Source of the DNA: Sipunculus nudus
Lineage: Eukaryota; Annelida; Sipuncula; Golfingiida; Sipunculidae
Assembly: GCA_026874595.1 (NCBI GenBank)
Contig: CM049315.1
Location: forward strand, 74,662,401 to 74,726,400
DNA: 64,000 nt
Reading direction: 5' to 3'
In this document: positions 37,205-50,068 of the stretch, one piece after another
Numbering within the stretch: the stretch's first letter is position 1
Layout: the number at the start of each line of letters is the position of its first letter
The notes under the pieces: generated by a model
Database searches by the model: none
Told to the model about the DNA's origin: nothing
Seen by the model: the letters and a program-made list of their open reading frames with translations, nothing else
Position numbers and translations under genes: made by a program

Positions 37205-37354
37205 CTAGCTGGTGTCCTGGCTGTAAGCAACACCCGCCTGGCTGTCAGTCCTCACAGACACACACCTGACAGTCCATCAAAACCTGCTGACAGCCTTGAC
37301 CAGATCCTGTACAGGGCTGGTTTCCTGATTCAGAACACCTGTGACAGCTCCTAG
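37205..37354 (+). CDS. Candidate terminal coding exon paired with 36969-37068
   Basis: 49 codons plus TAG follow an AG at 37,203-37,204 and would join the preceding candidate at phase 0. The peptide includes LAVSNTRLAVSPHRHTPDSP and ends ..QILYRAGFLIQNTCDSS. GC content is raised as in its partner. The acceptor has a poor pyrimidine tract. A much better acceptor (tctatttcctttacag) follows at about 37,365-37,380, so the real exon structure may differ. Product unknown. Confidence 0.25.
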   Translation, partial: LAGVLAVSNTRLAVSPHRHTPDSPSKPADSLDQILYRAGFLIQNTCDSS

Positions 37355-37380
37355 GTCTTCATGTTCTATTTCCTTTACAG

Positions 37381-38650
37381 CACTGGATCAGCATGTCAGG
37401 CCATGTCTTTGCATGCAAATGGCAGAAATACTAGTATATGTGTTCCTGCACACACTGTTATAAGTGACAAAACCCTACCACTCCACTGACTCACACCTAG
37501 ATTTAGAGAGTATGACATTGTATATAAGTTCTATTGCTCAAATCACCTTAATTATGGCTGACCCTTTATCTGAAGGGCAATATATTAGTTTATAATTCTT
37601 GCTCAACTTAGTATAAAATGATGCTTTAAAAAGTTTAAAATAACAATTAACAATAAAACTTATGCTTATTAATGTTTCTGTCAGCACATGTTCCACATTA
37701 TTTCCACAATATTCATAAATATATTTTAATAGATGATAATTAGTTTATTTCATGAAAAGGCTAGTGTATTTGTGGAAATAGTGTCTTTCTAACAGAGAAA
37801 AAAACATATGACTATGTTAACCATGATGTATATCATTCCTGGTTGTTATGATTTTAACCTTTCAACACTTAACTGCCAACATTTACAGCTGAAATTAAAA
37901 GAATTGTAAAAGACATTAGCAAAGGGAATGAGAGCTTCACATAACTGCATAACATCCCTGTCATACATCAAATTCCTAGTTATTGAAGCAATACCACAAA
38001 GGTGTCTGGTGACCTCTGAACTCTTTAATATGTGTGGATTTTAGGGAGAATCTATTGGTTAATAGTTTGTCATCTCAAGTTATTGCAGGGCCAGAAAAAG
38101 TGAACATATGTACAATCAACTCTGCTCATATCACATTAGTACCTATTTAAGATGAGCATATAAAAACATTCTACATGGAGGCTACATGGAAGTTAGGCTG
38201 ATCGTGCAGATTTTTCCAAAAAGAAATAATAAATCAAAATTTGAAAGTCTGAAAAGCATCAATAAACTGGAGAAACACTGAAATATGAAACAGAAATAGG
38301 CCAAAAACTCAACAAACACGACTTACAAAAGAGCAATTTGTCAGCATTATGTACTTCCAAGCACTGTACTCTAAGACCAGCAGCATATATTTCACAGTTT
38401 TCATTGTTTAAGTAAAGGAAGTACCTGTGAAGCTGCACGTAACGCCACAGATAAAATAATCCTATACTGAATGCAGGTCTTAAATGGCACTACAAACAGA
38501 CTTTTTGGGTGCAGGCCGTGTTATCAGTCAATCACTTAAACTGTTTATTTGAATAACAAAACTCACAGTTTGGATAGTTGACTTTAGCTGAATGTGGCAT
38601 GCCCTGGTTTAGATTCTCTGAACAGGACCACAAGTGTACCAACAATATTT
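37381..38650. other. Intronic DNA; second copy of the 745-1150 repeat at about 37,985-38,180
   Basis: No gene recognised. The shared words are listed under the first copy. Confidence 0.4.
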
Positions 38651-38654
38651 CAGC

Positions 38655-39150
38655 CTACTATGGTTGGTTTTATGTTAGCAAGGCTTTCAAATTTGCAATG
38701 TTCTCGATAATGAAATATTCGCCAAAATGAAACCTTTATGAATAAAATACCTCAGCCACACAGGTGAAAGGTCATTTAAAATATTGTTTCATTGGAATTT
38801 TATGTATGTAATCCATGTGACCATGCCTGTAGGTTTAAAGTCAAAATTCAAAAGACTGATATAATAAATTACAATAAAATTTATGGTACCTTTCAATCAA
38901 ATTCAGACATTATAAACTATATCAGATATTCTTTTTATCTGCCTGCAGGGGACAAGAATTTGAATTCATCATTGTAGGTCCTCGTCAAATTGTTAAGATG
39001 TACTGTTCATATTAAATATTCAATGTGTAAATGGATTTACTACGAGTTATTGCATGGTAAGATCACAAAACTAGAACCCTCAAAAAGCTTTAAAATTGTG
39101 AAAATTGTGAAATATTAGCTTCACGAATATGAAGGTACCTACAATTTATG
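38655..39150. mobile_element. Decayed TIR element related to the CGCGAA MITE
   Basis: The left side has ctatggttggttttatgttagc, tctcgataatgaaatattcgc and aaaatgaaaccttta/tgaata. The right side has attgtgaaatattagcttcacgaatatgaa. The order resembles 10,672-11,150 with most CpGs lost to TpG/CpA. Exact ends are uncertain. Confidence 0.35.
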
Positions 39151-41855
39151 CAGTTAGCTGCTGTTGCAAATTCTTTTTTCAGTGGTCAATATGAATTAAC
39201 TTGTACACAGAACTAACAGTGTAGGTGATGTAAACAGGTGTATCAGCATGTGGGTTTGTTATGTGCAGGATGTTTTGCATCCAGAACAGACTTGGCCTTG
39301 ACTTGAGTGGCTCATGCAAAGTGTGACATCTCAAGCAAAATTCAGAAATGAATTAAATTTAGCAATTCAAGTTGTTTTTATTCTTCCCTGAAAATCTGGG
39401 GCTGACAGTGTCAGAAATACTGAGCTTTTACAGAGAAATATGGAGATAAAAAATTTTAGTCACATGAGTTTTTCTGGTGACAATTTTTTAAAAATCACAC
39501 AACCTCATGTTTTTTTGTGGAAAAATTTTAACAGTGAAGTTTTTTTTTCCTTTCAGGAATTGGGTTCAGTTAATGCAGCAAGTTTATCAATAAATGTTTT
39601 TATAAGCAAGTGTGTTATATGATAATATAATGAGATTTGGAATATGTTTTCTTAACTAACAGTTTAGCCTCCATCAGTGATGCAGGAAGCATCCCCGCAT
39701 CCCCTATACAGGTGGTGTATGTCAGAGAGTACAGCAGACTTGGTTAGTGGGACATCTCCGTCTCTTGTTGATTAAGTTATGACTGCCGGTGAGGAATGAC
39801 AAATCATTGGTGTCCCTTCCCACTCAGACACCTGCCATCTTTACCATTCAGACTGTCACGTTGAGGGGTTCTGATTTTAAACGACATACAGAGTCTTGGT
39901 TACTCAAGATACTGGCGGGACAAGAACGTGTTCCGACTATATAATCCACATGTATGAAATATAGAAACAAGCTCTGGAAGAACTGACTGGCAATAAAATG
40001 GATTCTTACAGGTTCCTTTAAAAATATCTAGAACTATTTATTCTGAACACTTAAAGAATTTTATCAAAGTGTTCAAGATGAAAAGTAATTAATTAACTTT
40101 GTTCAAACTTATAGTTAAATAAAGAATATATTTCATATTTAACAATCATTTATCAAGTGGAAACCCATGCAGCAAATAGAAACAGCTGGGTGCAACTCAT
40201 CAGAATAACAAAGCAAAAAAAGATGTACACCTATAACTTAAGCAACATTCACAAATCTCTGGGGACACTCAAAAGCGACTGTCTATAATAATTGGGTTAT
40301 AACAACTGAGTGGACATATATATTTCAAAGTCATATAAGGACCTGAAACTAGAGAGCTAACATATCAAGACTTAAGGCAATTAGGCTTCACCTATCAAAT
40401 GTCACACCTTTTTAACTTTCAAGGATGTACAGAAAAAAAACACAGGACAGCAGTCACACACTTACAACCCTTTTGATTTTGAAAATACAACTATATCACA
40501 AGCTTGGTTTGTACCAAAATGCCCTCAAGTGACAACAGGCATATTGTTAAAGGTGTTTTAAACTGTTTCTGACTGGAGGAGCTATTTATCATTCCACTGC
40601 AGAAATTACAGAATCATCTTAAACATCAATGGTTCCATTCATCCCCTGTTCAGCCTCCCGTAGTCGTCACCCAGACTATGTAAAGCTCCTGTAATTTTTT
40701 TAAAGCCTGCTGCTTAACCCTAGTTTAGTGTATCAGAAACTTTATGCGTCTGAGTTTGGGTGTCCTTTGAGTGACAGAAGTTTATGCTGGCTGTCACCTG
40801 TTATAGCTATTATGCCATGTTTTGTCACCGGTGTCAAATGGCTTCCCGTTCCTGACAACTCCTTAGAGGTTTTCCATAGGTCTCATAGTCAATCTGTAGC
40901 TTTCTGTGACTGACACTGCCTGCTGGGTTATATGAGAATTTAACTGATGGATTAACTGCAACCTGTTACTGCCATCACCTTTCAGGCAAATGCAAAACTA
41001 GAAAATTTCATATACATTAAATCAAAATGTAGTCAATTTTTCATTATAACATGTCTTTTATCAAACAATATTTTCATATGGTCCATATATTCTGCTCTAA
41101 AAATTGTATAAATGAAGGTTTCCTTTTTTTGGTTTGGTCCAGTGACTACTATATATTATATTTATTAAGATATTTTTATTACATTTTTATTGATGTGTCA
41201 GACTCACCCATTACCTTGACCTGTCAGGGTGATGTATAAGTTAGATTGAATTTACTTGATCAATATTAAAGGGATAATTCTTTACAGCATATTTCATTGA
41301 AATATACATGGTATATATAATTATTGATTAATGACTGATCATGGGGCCATTTCTAGCTTTCAATCATCAAATATGATTTAACAGTTGCTTCTGACTACTC
41401 AAGAGAGGTCAAACATCTCAGCTAGTTCAACATTAGTATGGTTGTTTCAGTAAGTGATGGAAGATAATTCTACCAGCATGCCTGGTGTACTGACTGTTAC
41501 CTGTCACCCATCATCTGTCTCCATCACCTCACTCTGGTATCAGTGTATTAGTCCTGTAGATAAATTGCTGTAGCAGTTTAACAAATTAGTGCATTTACAC
41601 CAGTCGCAACAGGAAGGGCACAAATAAGGCAGACCCTGGTTAATGGGTCTACTGGGTGCCTTTGATCTTTCTGTCACAGTTAGCACCAAATGAATTTATG
41701 TTTGCTGAATTTTAAATTGTTCACGACCTTCTTCTGACATTTTATTTAGGGAAATGCAGGTATATTTTAGACAAACCTTCATGTTGATAGGAAACTCAGT
41801 TTCTGGACATTGAAAATAAATAATAAATTTCTTGAAATATAAATTATAATGTTAC
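39151..41855. other. Intronic DNA, no gene seen
   Basis: 39,660-39,960 and 41,450-41,680 are GC-richer and not obviously repetitive; they could hold conserved non-coding elements. Open frames have no recognisable motifs. Confidence 0.35.
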
Positions 41856-41925
41856 GGGGTGACATAAAAGCGGATAGAAAAGTCCCGTAGTGAAGCTGGC
41901 TTTACTAGCGAAGCGGTTAAACAGT
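41856..41925 (+). repeat. 5' fragment of the GGGTGACATAAAAG SINE
   Basis: ggggtgacataaaagcggat, then ..gtcccgtagtgaagctggc and tagcgaagcggttaa, matches the sequence leading into the tRNA-like heads at 52.5 kb. Confidence 0.6.
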
Positions 41926-42031
41926 AAATTTTTCAGTAATGACAGAGGAAATACTTCAGTAGTTTTGAATATGTGCTCAAATGCTCAATAACTTGCACAA
42001 AAAAAGTTTTATACATAGCATTTTTTAAGGC

Positions 42032-42057
42032 GATTGATTGATTGATTGATTGATTGA
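42032..42057 (+). repeat. (GATT)n microsatellite
   Basis: Six perfect GATT units plus GA. Confidence 0.95.
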
Positions 42058-43644
42058 CTTTTTACTTGATTGGTTTACAGCAACTGTTCTGCTCATGATT
42101 ATTAACTAAATGAATATGCAATCAAGGTCACAGAGTTCAGGTTGATTGTGCAGAACCAGTCCTGGAACCTTCAACACTGCAATGTTACATTACATGATAT
42201 GGAAGCTGAAATTACAGGACAAGGGCCACATAAATATCCTAATAATACATACACCAATATGGCTGACAGCCCTTTGCTTTTATTTAATTAACCAATGTGA
42301 CATTCGAGTCGAACAGGGGATAGTTCATAAGAGATGTCCGTAAGTAAATTAGAGAAAGGTTAGCGTGTGCCATGAAAATCATTAACCTATACCACAATAA
42401 GCACCACTCACAAACACTGTTGTTTATCCTTGTCTTTCATCACAATAGGGATTTGACTTTTCCTAAATCATATTTCTTTGTTCTTTTCTCTGGTGGAGAA
42501 CCTTACTCAATTATTAGCAGACCAAAACCTATCTGATATTTATACCAACCTTTCAACAATGGAAAAAACAAGATGACTGATTTATAACTGATTAAATTTG
42601 TTATTAATTAATCTGTTGGGTTGTGAGGAACCATGTGTGGAGGTATTCATAGCAATCTGATGAACCAGCATCATACTGTTTATATTTAAGATAATAACAA
42701 CTGTCACTTACTAACATTTTTAAATTTACAATAATATCAAGCCTGCCCTATATTTATAATTATACCTTTGTACAGTGGTTAGATATTATCATTGTTTTCA
42801 TTATGGTCATTTATTTGGTTCATCTGTAGCCAAAATAGGGTGTTGACAATATCAGTTTTTTATATCATGATAATGATGCCAAAATATATCACAGTATATT
42901 GTAATTTTGTAATGTTAGTATCTTGCATGGGAACTCCAGCACTTGTCCTCATATATGAATCGTAGGTATTTCTGTCTTGTTTCTGAGACTAACTGACACC
43001 ACAGAAAATGCCAAGAGTTTTCAGAGAACATCATTCTGTCAGCTTGTCCAACACCATCATTTTTAACATACAAAACCCACATAATTTTTTATATTATAAT
43101 AATTACTTCTAGATGAAATTAAATCTGATTAATTAAAATCAAAAGTGTCTTTGAAAATAAATGATTTTCTGAACACAGAATGACCCTGGTGATTCCATTA
43201 TCTTTACATAATAATCCTAGAACGGCAAGTTTGTGTACCAAAACTGTGGATACAAACACATACCATGATATCACGATAGGGAAGTTAACAATACAATTAT
43301 CGCAGCTGTCAGATATTGTGATAATCCCAGGCATCTGTTATCATCCCAACCTTAGTTAGCAACTTTACACAAAAAGGTTTGATAGATTTTTATTAAATTT
43401 TTATGCAGGGATCACACCATAGGAACATTCCAATAAATTCTGGAGGTAATCTGGATCACCATGTTTTTAATACATGTCTCTATACCATTGAAAAATACAG
43501 TGATTTCTTTATCCAAGCCAAGAAAAACCATTCATTGGTATTAGGGTTGCCTTTGTTAAGGCCAGTAGAGATAACATGTTATCTAATTTTTGGGTGGACC
43601 TGACACTTTCTGTGAAACTCACAACAAACTTAGGTTAAGAATTT
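42058..43644. other. Intronic DNA, nothing recognisable
   Basis: AT-rich; no supported features. Confidence 0.4.
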
Positions 43645-43925
43645 TGGGGAGGTTGACATGTTGGCTCTTACTGCTTTATAGTTTGATAGAATTTGTTGGA
43701 TAAGATGGGAACGCTAGTCTTAATAAAGGTATAGTTTTTGGAGGAGGTGCACAAGTTGTCTCAGACTGCTTTCTAGTTTGACAGAGTTTGTTGTATCAGA
43801 TTGGATGGCTAGTCTTAATAAAGGTTTATTTTTTGGAGGAAGTGCACATTTTGTCTCTGACTGCTTTTTAGTTTTACAGAATTTGTTGCATAGGGTGGAA
43901 AGGCTAGTCTCAATAAAGGATTAGT
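43645..43925 (+). repeat. 95-bp tandem repeat, three units
   Basis: GCTAGTCT.AATAAAGG recurs at 43,713, 43,808 and 43,903, exactly 95 bp apart, with tttttggagga.gtgcaca, actgctttttagttt and cagaatttgttg between. Each unit holds an AATAAA hexamer. Confidence 0.85.
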
Positions 43926-44447
43926 TTAAAGTTATACCTTTTATTTCACACTTGAAGCAAACCCTGCTTTTTGGATACCACTATGCACTTAAATGATGTA
44001 CTCTAACATAATACTAAAGGAGATGCACACGAAAGGTTTTGACCACAATCTAATTTTGATTATTTCATGTTTCCTGACCCAGATGGCAAATGACAGGTTG
44101 GTGAATGTCCCAAAGATGGATGAATCTTATACAACAATTGGATAATGTTGGAACTTGGACAAGTCTTCATTGTTTCTTCCTTTCTTAACAAGAAATGACT
44201 TAACCTGACTCACTGCTTGACAGTCATTTTACTAATGATGTAAATTATTCATAACATCTGACACAGTTGATATCAGATACACCTGGGTTCTGCCACAGTG
44301 TTTTTGTTATGTAGAAATGCTGGACCAAACTGTCAAAAACAACAATAGTCTGACTAATAGTACTACGGTCAACTCACTTGAGGAAAGTGCTACTTGACTC
44401 ACAGAATTATAGTCAATGTAACAAAGAATCGTATTTACTAGGCATTA
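43926..44447. other. Intronic DNA, nothing recognisable
   Basis: No supported features. Confidence 0.4.
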
Positions 44448-44584
44448 TTGCCTCCACTTGGAGGGTATGCATTCATCCCTGTTCATGTGTGTGTGTTTGT
44501 GCATTTGTTCACAACACAACTCATCCATCAATAAGGACTCCCTGCATGGCGGAGGCTTGCATTCCTTAGAATGCAGATTTTTAG
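44448..44584 (+). mobile_element. Helentron-like element, copy D (short, internally deleted)
   Basis: Retains both ends: TTGCCTCCACTTGGAGGG, the GT-rich tract and ttgttcacaac.aactc, then GGCGGAGGCTTGCATTCCTT and AGAATGCAGATTTTTAG before TT. It lacks about 200 bp of body. Confidence 0.75.
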
Positions 44585-47500
44585 TTCATGCATTCTATTG
44601 GTGGATATGTTTGGTCATGTTTTTTTGTGGTAACTGTTAGTTGATTGCTTTCATTTTCTGTCAGCAAATGTACTCAAAAAGTCTTTTATCACCAAATAAC
44701 ATAAATCAATTAAAATATTAAATAAATGTATTAAATAAGTAATTTTATTGACTGAGTTTTTCCAGACATTACAGTTTGTATCCTACCAGCTTATGTGAGT
44801 AGATCAAACTTTGTGCTAAAGTAATAAAGACGTGAGAAAACTTTTTTTTCCTTTTTATCTCACATCTGTGGATAGTTAAAAATCAGCAGGGCAGGGCAAT
44901 GACTGTCAGCATGTTATTAAGTCTGCCATGGCTGTCTGCGTAGTCTGGATCCAAGCCAAATGACAGTCATTCCAGTCGCTGCTTGTGCCCACTAAGACAG
45001 TGCTACAGGCTGCTATGTGACAATCAAACAGCCAACCAATGTCTCACTAGAGAAAACCAATGTTGGTTTTACTGCAGCAAACCGATAACCGCTGACTCTG
45101 AGTTTCTCTCTCTGATACAGACTGCCAACATTATTAACACGCATTTCTTGCTTATCAAAGTGTTTCAGTTTCATTGAACCTGACTTCAGCAAACTCTTTC
45201 CCCATCCCACTTGGGATGCAAAATCTGCCTTTTCATAGCTGGTCATGAGCTTTTGACCACGATGAGCTTTTGATCACGAAGTCATTATATTTTTATACAA
45301 CACTATGGTAGTTGTATCTCTGCTTGTTTGGATTTGATTTGGCAATCATCAGTGTAATTGTATTGTTATGTATGAAAGAACTGCTACAAAGTGTCTCATT
45401 TAGACTATTTAGACTATTTTTGTAATTTTTATTTTGATTCTGCACAATGCAAAAGAAACAAATCTAATTGGCCCATGCGTCCTTTTGGGCATTGTTAAAT
45501 CAATATAAAACCTGCCAGCTTTTAGAATCATATACATAATATTAGATGACTGTAAGGTTATCTTGTTTGTCTAATTAAATGTTATACCAAGGCCACCTAA
45601 GAGGATGGGTTTTAAGCAAGGCAAGCAGTGATATGAGTCTGGACTTGAGACTTGAGTCTGGACTTTTACTTGTTTCTGGACTTAAGTCCACTTCTAAGGG
45701 ATTCAGATTCGGGTCTTGGACTCTAGGGTTCTTGACTCTGACTTTTAATTGGACTCAGAGGTGAAGACACAAGAGATCAGGGGTCCAGTCTTGAGTCTAG
45801 TATTATAAGGACAGCTCTGTCCCATTCTTTAAACACATGTGTAAACTGCTAACTCTGCATCTGGAGTTAAATGTAATCAAACATTCAAATAAAATGCATA
45901 TGTAAACTAATCAGAAAATTTTTATTGGACTCTGACTCTGTTTAATGAAATAGCCCCTGTGACCCTGACTTTTGAACTTTGGGTCAATAAGGTTCTTCTC
46001 CTAATAGTAGGTGAGCCGCATGTGAAAGGCTGAAGGTTTGGTTTGAAAGTTTGGCTTTAAATTAAAGATGAAGTTTTTCCTCTGACCTTGCCCTTTACAA
46101 GGTCAATCAGGCTCATCCTATGGTCTGTATCTGTTGATTTGCACGATATGTGAGTTTTTAATTATTTTGGTAATACTATTTAAATAAAAAGTCTATTATC
46201 ATACAGCAGTAATCCATGGGGTTCCAACTGTGTAAAAATGCCAAAAGAACATAGGTGGCATCATAAGTCTCCCAGATAAGTCCACGCTGTCCAAGATGTT
46301 ATACCAACTTAATTTTAGGAATCTGTGCAACCTGTCTAGAGATGTATGTAAAATTTTGTGTGATTTTACCTTTTTTAAGTCACCATTAATAATTTCAGCT
46401 GCGATTGTTGGATTCTCAATAGGTAAGAAAATAATTTTATCTCCAGTCTGTGGTTGCTGTTCAGGTAATTATGTTGTTTATGAATATAAGTATCAGAAGA
46501 GGTCCAAAAATGGAAATGGTATACACAGGCATGTAGAGTTCTCAAATCAGTTGAAGAGTTAACGATGTGGAAACTCTGTTTCCAGTTTGTTTGACAATTT
46601 TGAGAAAATATGTCTGATTCTGCTGTAAAGATTTTGTTGTTTTTGTCTAACCAGCCAAAATGATGCATGGTAACAAATTAAAACTTTGGCCTCAAGGTAT
46701 CTCAAATGCTTCAGAATTAAGAATGCATGTCAAATTCAGTGAATATCTCTGAAAGATTTAAATTTCTTGAAGGAATCACCGGCCAGGAGCGGAATGATAT
46801 ATCGCAACTTTCTGTTGAACGTTCTTCACTTTTGTTTTGGGTGCACTAGCTTTTCTAGATCAGGTCTGTCTCTCTGCCACTACATGACCATACAGACATG
46901 ACATCAGGTGAATACTGAAACTATTACTCTATTCTTATCACATGTTCCTCTAAACCTGTGACCCAACAGGTCACCACTATCTTGTCGACTATAATTGTCT
47001 TCAATTGTTTTGAAAGATAATTATCAATAATAATTATAAATTATTTGATTTAATTCAGATAAACACTCCAATATTGTAGATATAAGAGAGACAAAACACA
47101 ACATAAATACATGTAGACATATTTCAGTCCTTCATAGACTAACTAACAAGGTATCTTGATTACTAAGCAACACAACAATAACACCCTGAACAATGGACTC
47201 TGTACTCAACTCTCAGAGTACTGACCTAACTGGCACCAAACCATAAAAAAAAACGTAAAAATACAGTGCAAAAACAGTGAGCCAATCAAGTGGCCCCTGG
47301 GATTCCTGGTGTGACTGGTAACCACAAAGAATGAATCTGTCTCTTTTTTCTAATATAGAGAGGTCTACAGAAGATAGAAATACACAAAGTTCCTACAGTA
47401 TTTGCTCTTTGGCAACATCGCCCATCTGGCATTACTAATTTTGAGACAAGGAATATTGTGTCATACATGAAATTTAAGGCCTTTTCCAACTTTGGCTTTT

Positions 47501-49848
47501 TATAAGATTTTAAAAGGATGGGAAGAATTTTTTTAAGCAATATGTGATTCTCATAAAACCTGCATTCCCCATCTCACCTAAGTATATGGGTACAGGCAAT
47601 ATATGTGTTAGTATATGTGAGTGTTTCTACAATGATAAATATTTATATTTCATTCACATAAACTTCAAATTTGATCACTGGGTGTGTTACTTTCACTATG
47701 CTTACTATTAGTTATCACTAATTATGGTTAAATATTATCATAGGTAGCTGATAGTACAAAAAGACAAAGAAAGTAGAAGCAAAAAAAAACAAAAAAAATA
47801 AGGGTCAGCCTTTTAATTTTCCATTTCTCAATGCTTTTAAAATCACCTAAGCCACACATAAAAATCTTGTTGTATGGACTGTTAGACCCAAAAATATGTT
47901 TGTCAATGTGGTCAAAATAAAATGTGTGAAATGTTACCAATTTGCAGAAGGATACATACATAAAATGTACATTTACCTCAGCTTTTCTAATAAACAATAC
48001 AGAGTTAAATCTATTTTTTATTTTACCTGAATAACTGAACATTCTGCATTTAAATATATGTAATTATAATTACTCTGAAGGAATTAAGGTATGATGATCA
48101 AGTAGTAAGTCAACACCAGAGCAAAATCCATTGAGCAACTGTGATCTTAATATTTTTGTAACAGTCTTTTCAGAATCAAGTGCTACCAACATGTTTTATA
48201 TGTAATGCCTTCCCCTACGTCCCCCCCACCCCCCTGTTTCTGATAAGCTCCATGATGTACTTTTTGTTCTCACTGCAAAGAACCATTTAGTAAACAATGC
48301 TGGATACCACAACCCTGGTAAAAGTGAACTATGGTCTACCCAGTTATCGCAGGTAAACATATAATACACCTGGACAACAGATACCACCCAGCCGTACAAA
48401 AGATGTTATAGGTAGACCAGTGTGTGTGATGAGCTGTAAATACAGGACTCAGAAGCCTGGTTAGTCTGATCTAGTCATGACACAAGGCATAACAGGGAAC
48501 ACACTGTAACAGCCATCCATCCTTTTGCACCAATACCATAATCTTTACATTAGGCTACAAGTGATGAATTAACACAAAAGAATATAAGTGCAAATCCATC
48601 TCTATGGTAACAGAACAAGTTGCTGTGTGGCTTACAAGTTGGCTATCGACCTGTAACCCATGCGGAACATGCTTCTGTTCATGCGGTCAGATATTCAACA
48701 AACATGCAGGGGGATTTAAAACAGCATTTTTCTCACATATGGTAGGTGTTGTTATAAAGTACACAAACATATTTAATGATTGGTCTGGTTTATTTTAAGT
48801 GACAGCGATGAAGATCATGAGGTATTGTCAGAAATTACAAAAATATTTGAACCCTCATAGAGCCTTATAGTGCAGCCCTTCATACAGGATGTAAAGGTGT
48901 TCTGATGCTAGTCAGAGACTGTCTGTTGAAATGGCGCTAAGTTGTATGATGAGGTGGTTAGCTGGAAAGCATATGTACCGGTATTGACAAGCTATGAAGT
49001 CGGTATGTACATGTGTGGTTTTGCTTCATGTAAACAGCCTGTTGTACAGCCTTGTTGTCCTGCTGAACAGCCTTGTTGTACAGCACATGAAAAGTAAACA
49101 CTACGCAGAGGTCAACTGTAATAATAGCTCATATGCTCTGTTTTTCTATACCCTACATAATATTATACCAGAGGTGTTATACTCAACTAGTCTTAAAGCT
49201 CTGTCTCTCTAAACTGACTCTACTGGTGTTGACCGTGGCTTAATTTGGGAAAAACATCTGGCTTTCCTTAATTTGAATATGATTAGGACTCATTATATAT
49301 GATAGGGACTGCTATTTGCTGACTCATCATATATACAGTCTCTGATATATACATGTCAGTCATCTAATCATCAACCTGACATTTGAAATTCATAATTTTA
49401 TAATAAAATTGTATTAAAACAAATAAGGTAATCTGATAAATTATCTTAACCTTTTCTTCATCCCTAGAATTTTAAAATGATAAAATCCTCATTTGTACAT
49501 GGTACAATAAATATATATTGCCATATAAATGCAATATTTCTCAAATAAAATCTCTCCATCTTATGTCAAAACACCAATAAACACCCCATCTGTTCTCTCA
49601 GCTGAGACTTTTAAAGTTTTTTTAAACTTATGGGAATGCCTAACTAAAAAAGTCAGTGACATCAATGAAGTAAAATTGCCAGAAAATAAGATAAATGTAT
49701 TTCCCAAATTTTTTTTTTTCATTAAAAAAGTTCAAAAAGTTTTTATTTATATAAAATTGCTTGAAAATAAAATACTTTAGATAATTAAAAAAAAAAAAAA
49801 TTTTTAATTGCTATATCTAACTTAGCTGCACTTTAGTACATAACTTAC
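44585..49848. other. Intronic DNA next to the first coding exon, no gene seen
   Basis: Mostly AT-rich. Contains a degenerate GACTYGAGTCT run (45,630-45,800), a TGACC-rich stretch (45,955-46,110) related to 3,960, and A/T runs just before the donor (49,700-49,810). No splice-bounded coding exon was recognised. Confidence 0.4.
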
Positions 49849-50054
49849 CTGATGCCATCTCCAAACACTGGACATTCTGGCCTCTCTGGGGGGCCTGGCA
49901 CCTGTCTCAGGCCCCCATTATTGTTTGTATTATTGTTTTTTCCACCATTAGCACCTGGTTCAGGGAGGCTGACCTGGACCCCCACGTGATGGTGACACTT
50001 GGACTCCTTGTTTCTGTGGAACTTGGACTTGGTAAACGGTAGTATCCCGTTCAT
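49849..50054 (-). CDS. KLHL1/4/5: First coding exon of the KLHL1/4/5-type gene (disordered N-terminus)
   Basis: The ATG at 50054 opens 68 codons plus two bases (AG) and ends at a consensus donor, AG|GTAAGT (GT starts at 49848). Phase 2 here matches phase 2 at the start of the exon at 9478, and AG|G restores Arg, so the reading frame continues ..GDGI-R-YLVHHS.. across the intron. The start is supported by an in-frame TAA eight codons upstream and by A at -3. The peptide is low-complexity: a basic His/Lys segment, a Gly/Asn run (GGKNNNTNNNGG) and a Pro-rich segment (PGPPERPECP). A long variable N-terminus before BTB is usual for KLHL1/4/5. The segment is GC-richer than its surroundings. Assignment rests on phase, splice site, strand and position, not on sequence homology. 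Confidence 0.72.
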
Positions 50055-50068
50055 TGTGAGGGTTCCAT
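50051..50068 (-). promoter_or_regulatory. Five-codon uORF whose stop overlaps the KLHL start codon
   Basis: The uORF encodes MEPSQ and has a strong start context (A at -3, G at +4). Its TGA stop shares bases with the main ATG in the form ATGA. This geometry is known to permit termination-reinitiation; use in this gene is inferred. Confidence 0.5.

Larger units (their letters stand above)
9479..49848 (-). other. Large phase-2 intron between the two KLHL coding exons
   Basis: The boundaries are GTAAGT on the 49.8-kb side and tttctttgcag on the 9.48-kb side, giving about 40.4 kb. The contents are dominated by dispersed and tandem repeats, annotated separately. If the 62.4-kb exon is used instead, the intron would be about 52.9 kb. 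Confidence 0.7.

Noticed and set aside
46375-46430. 24-nt microexon between tttcag and ATAG|GTAAGA on the plus strand
   Set aside because: Splice-like motifs this short occur by chance and no partner exon was found.
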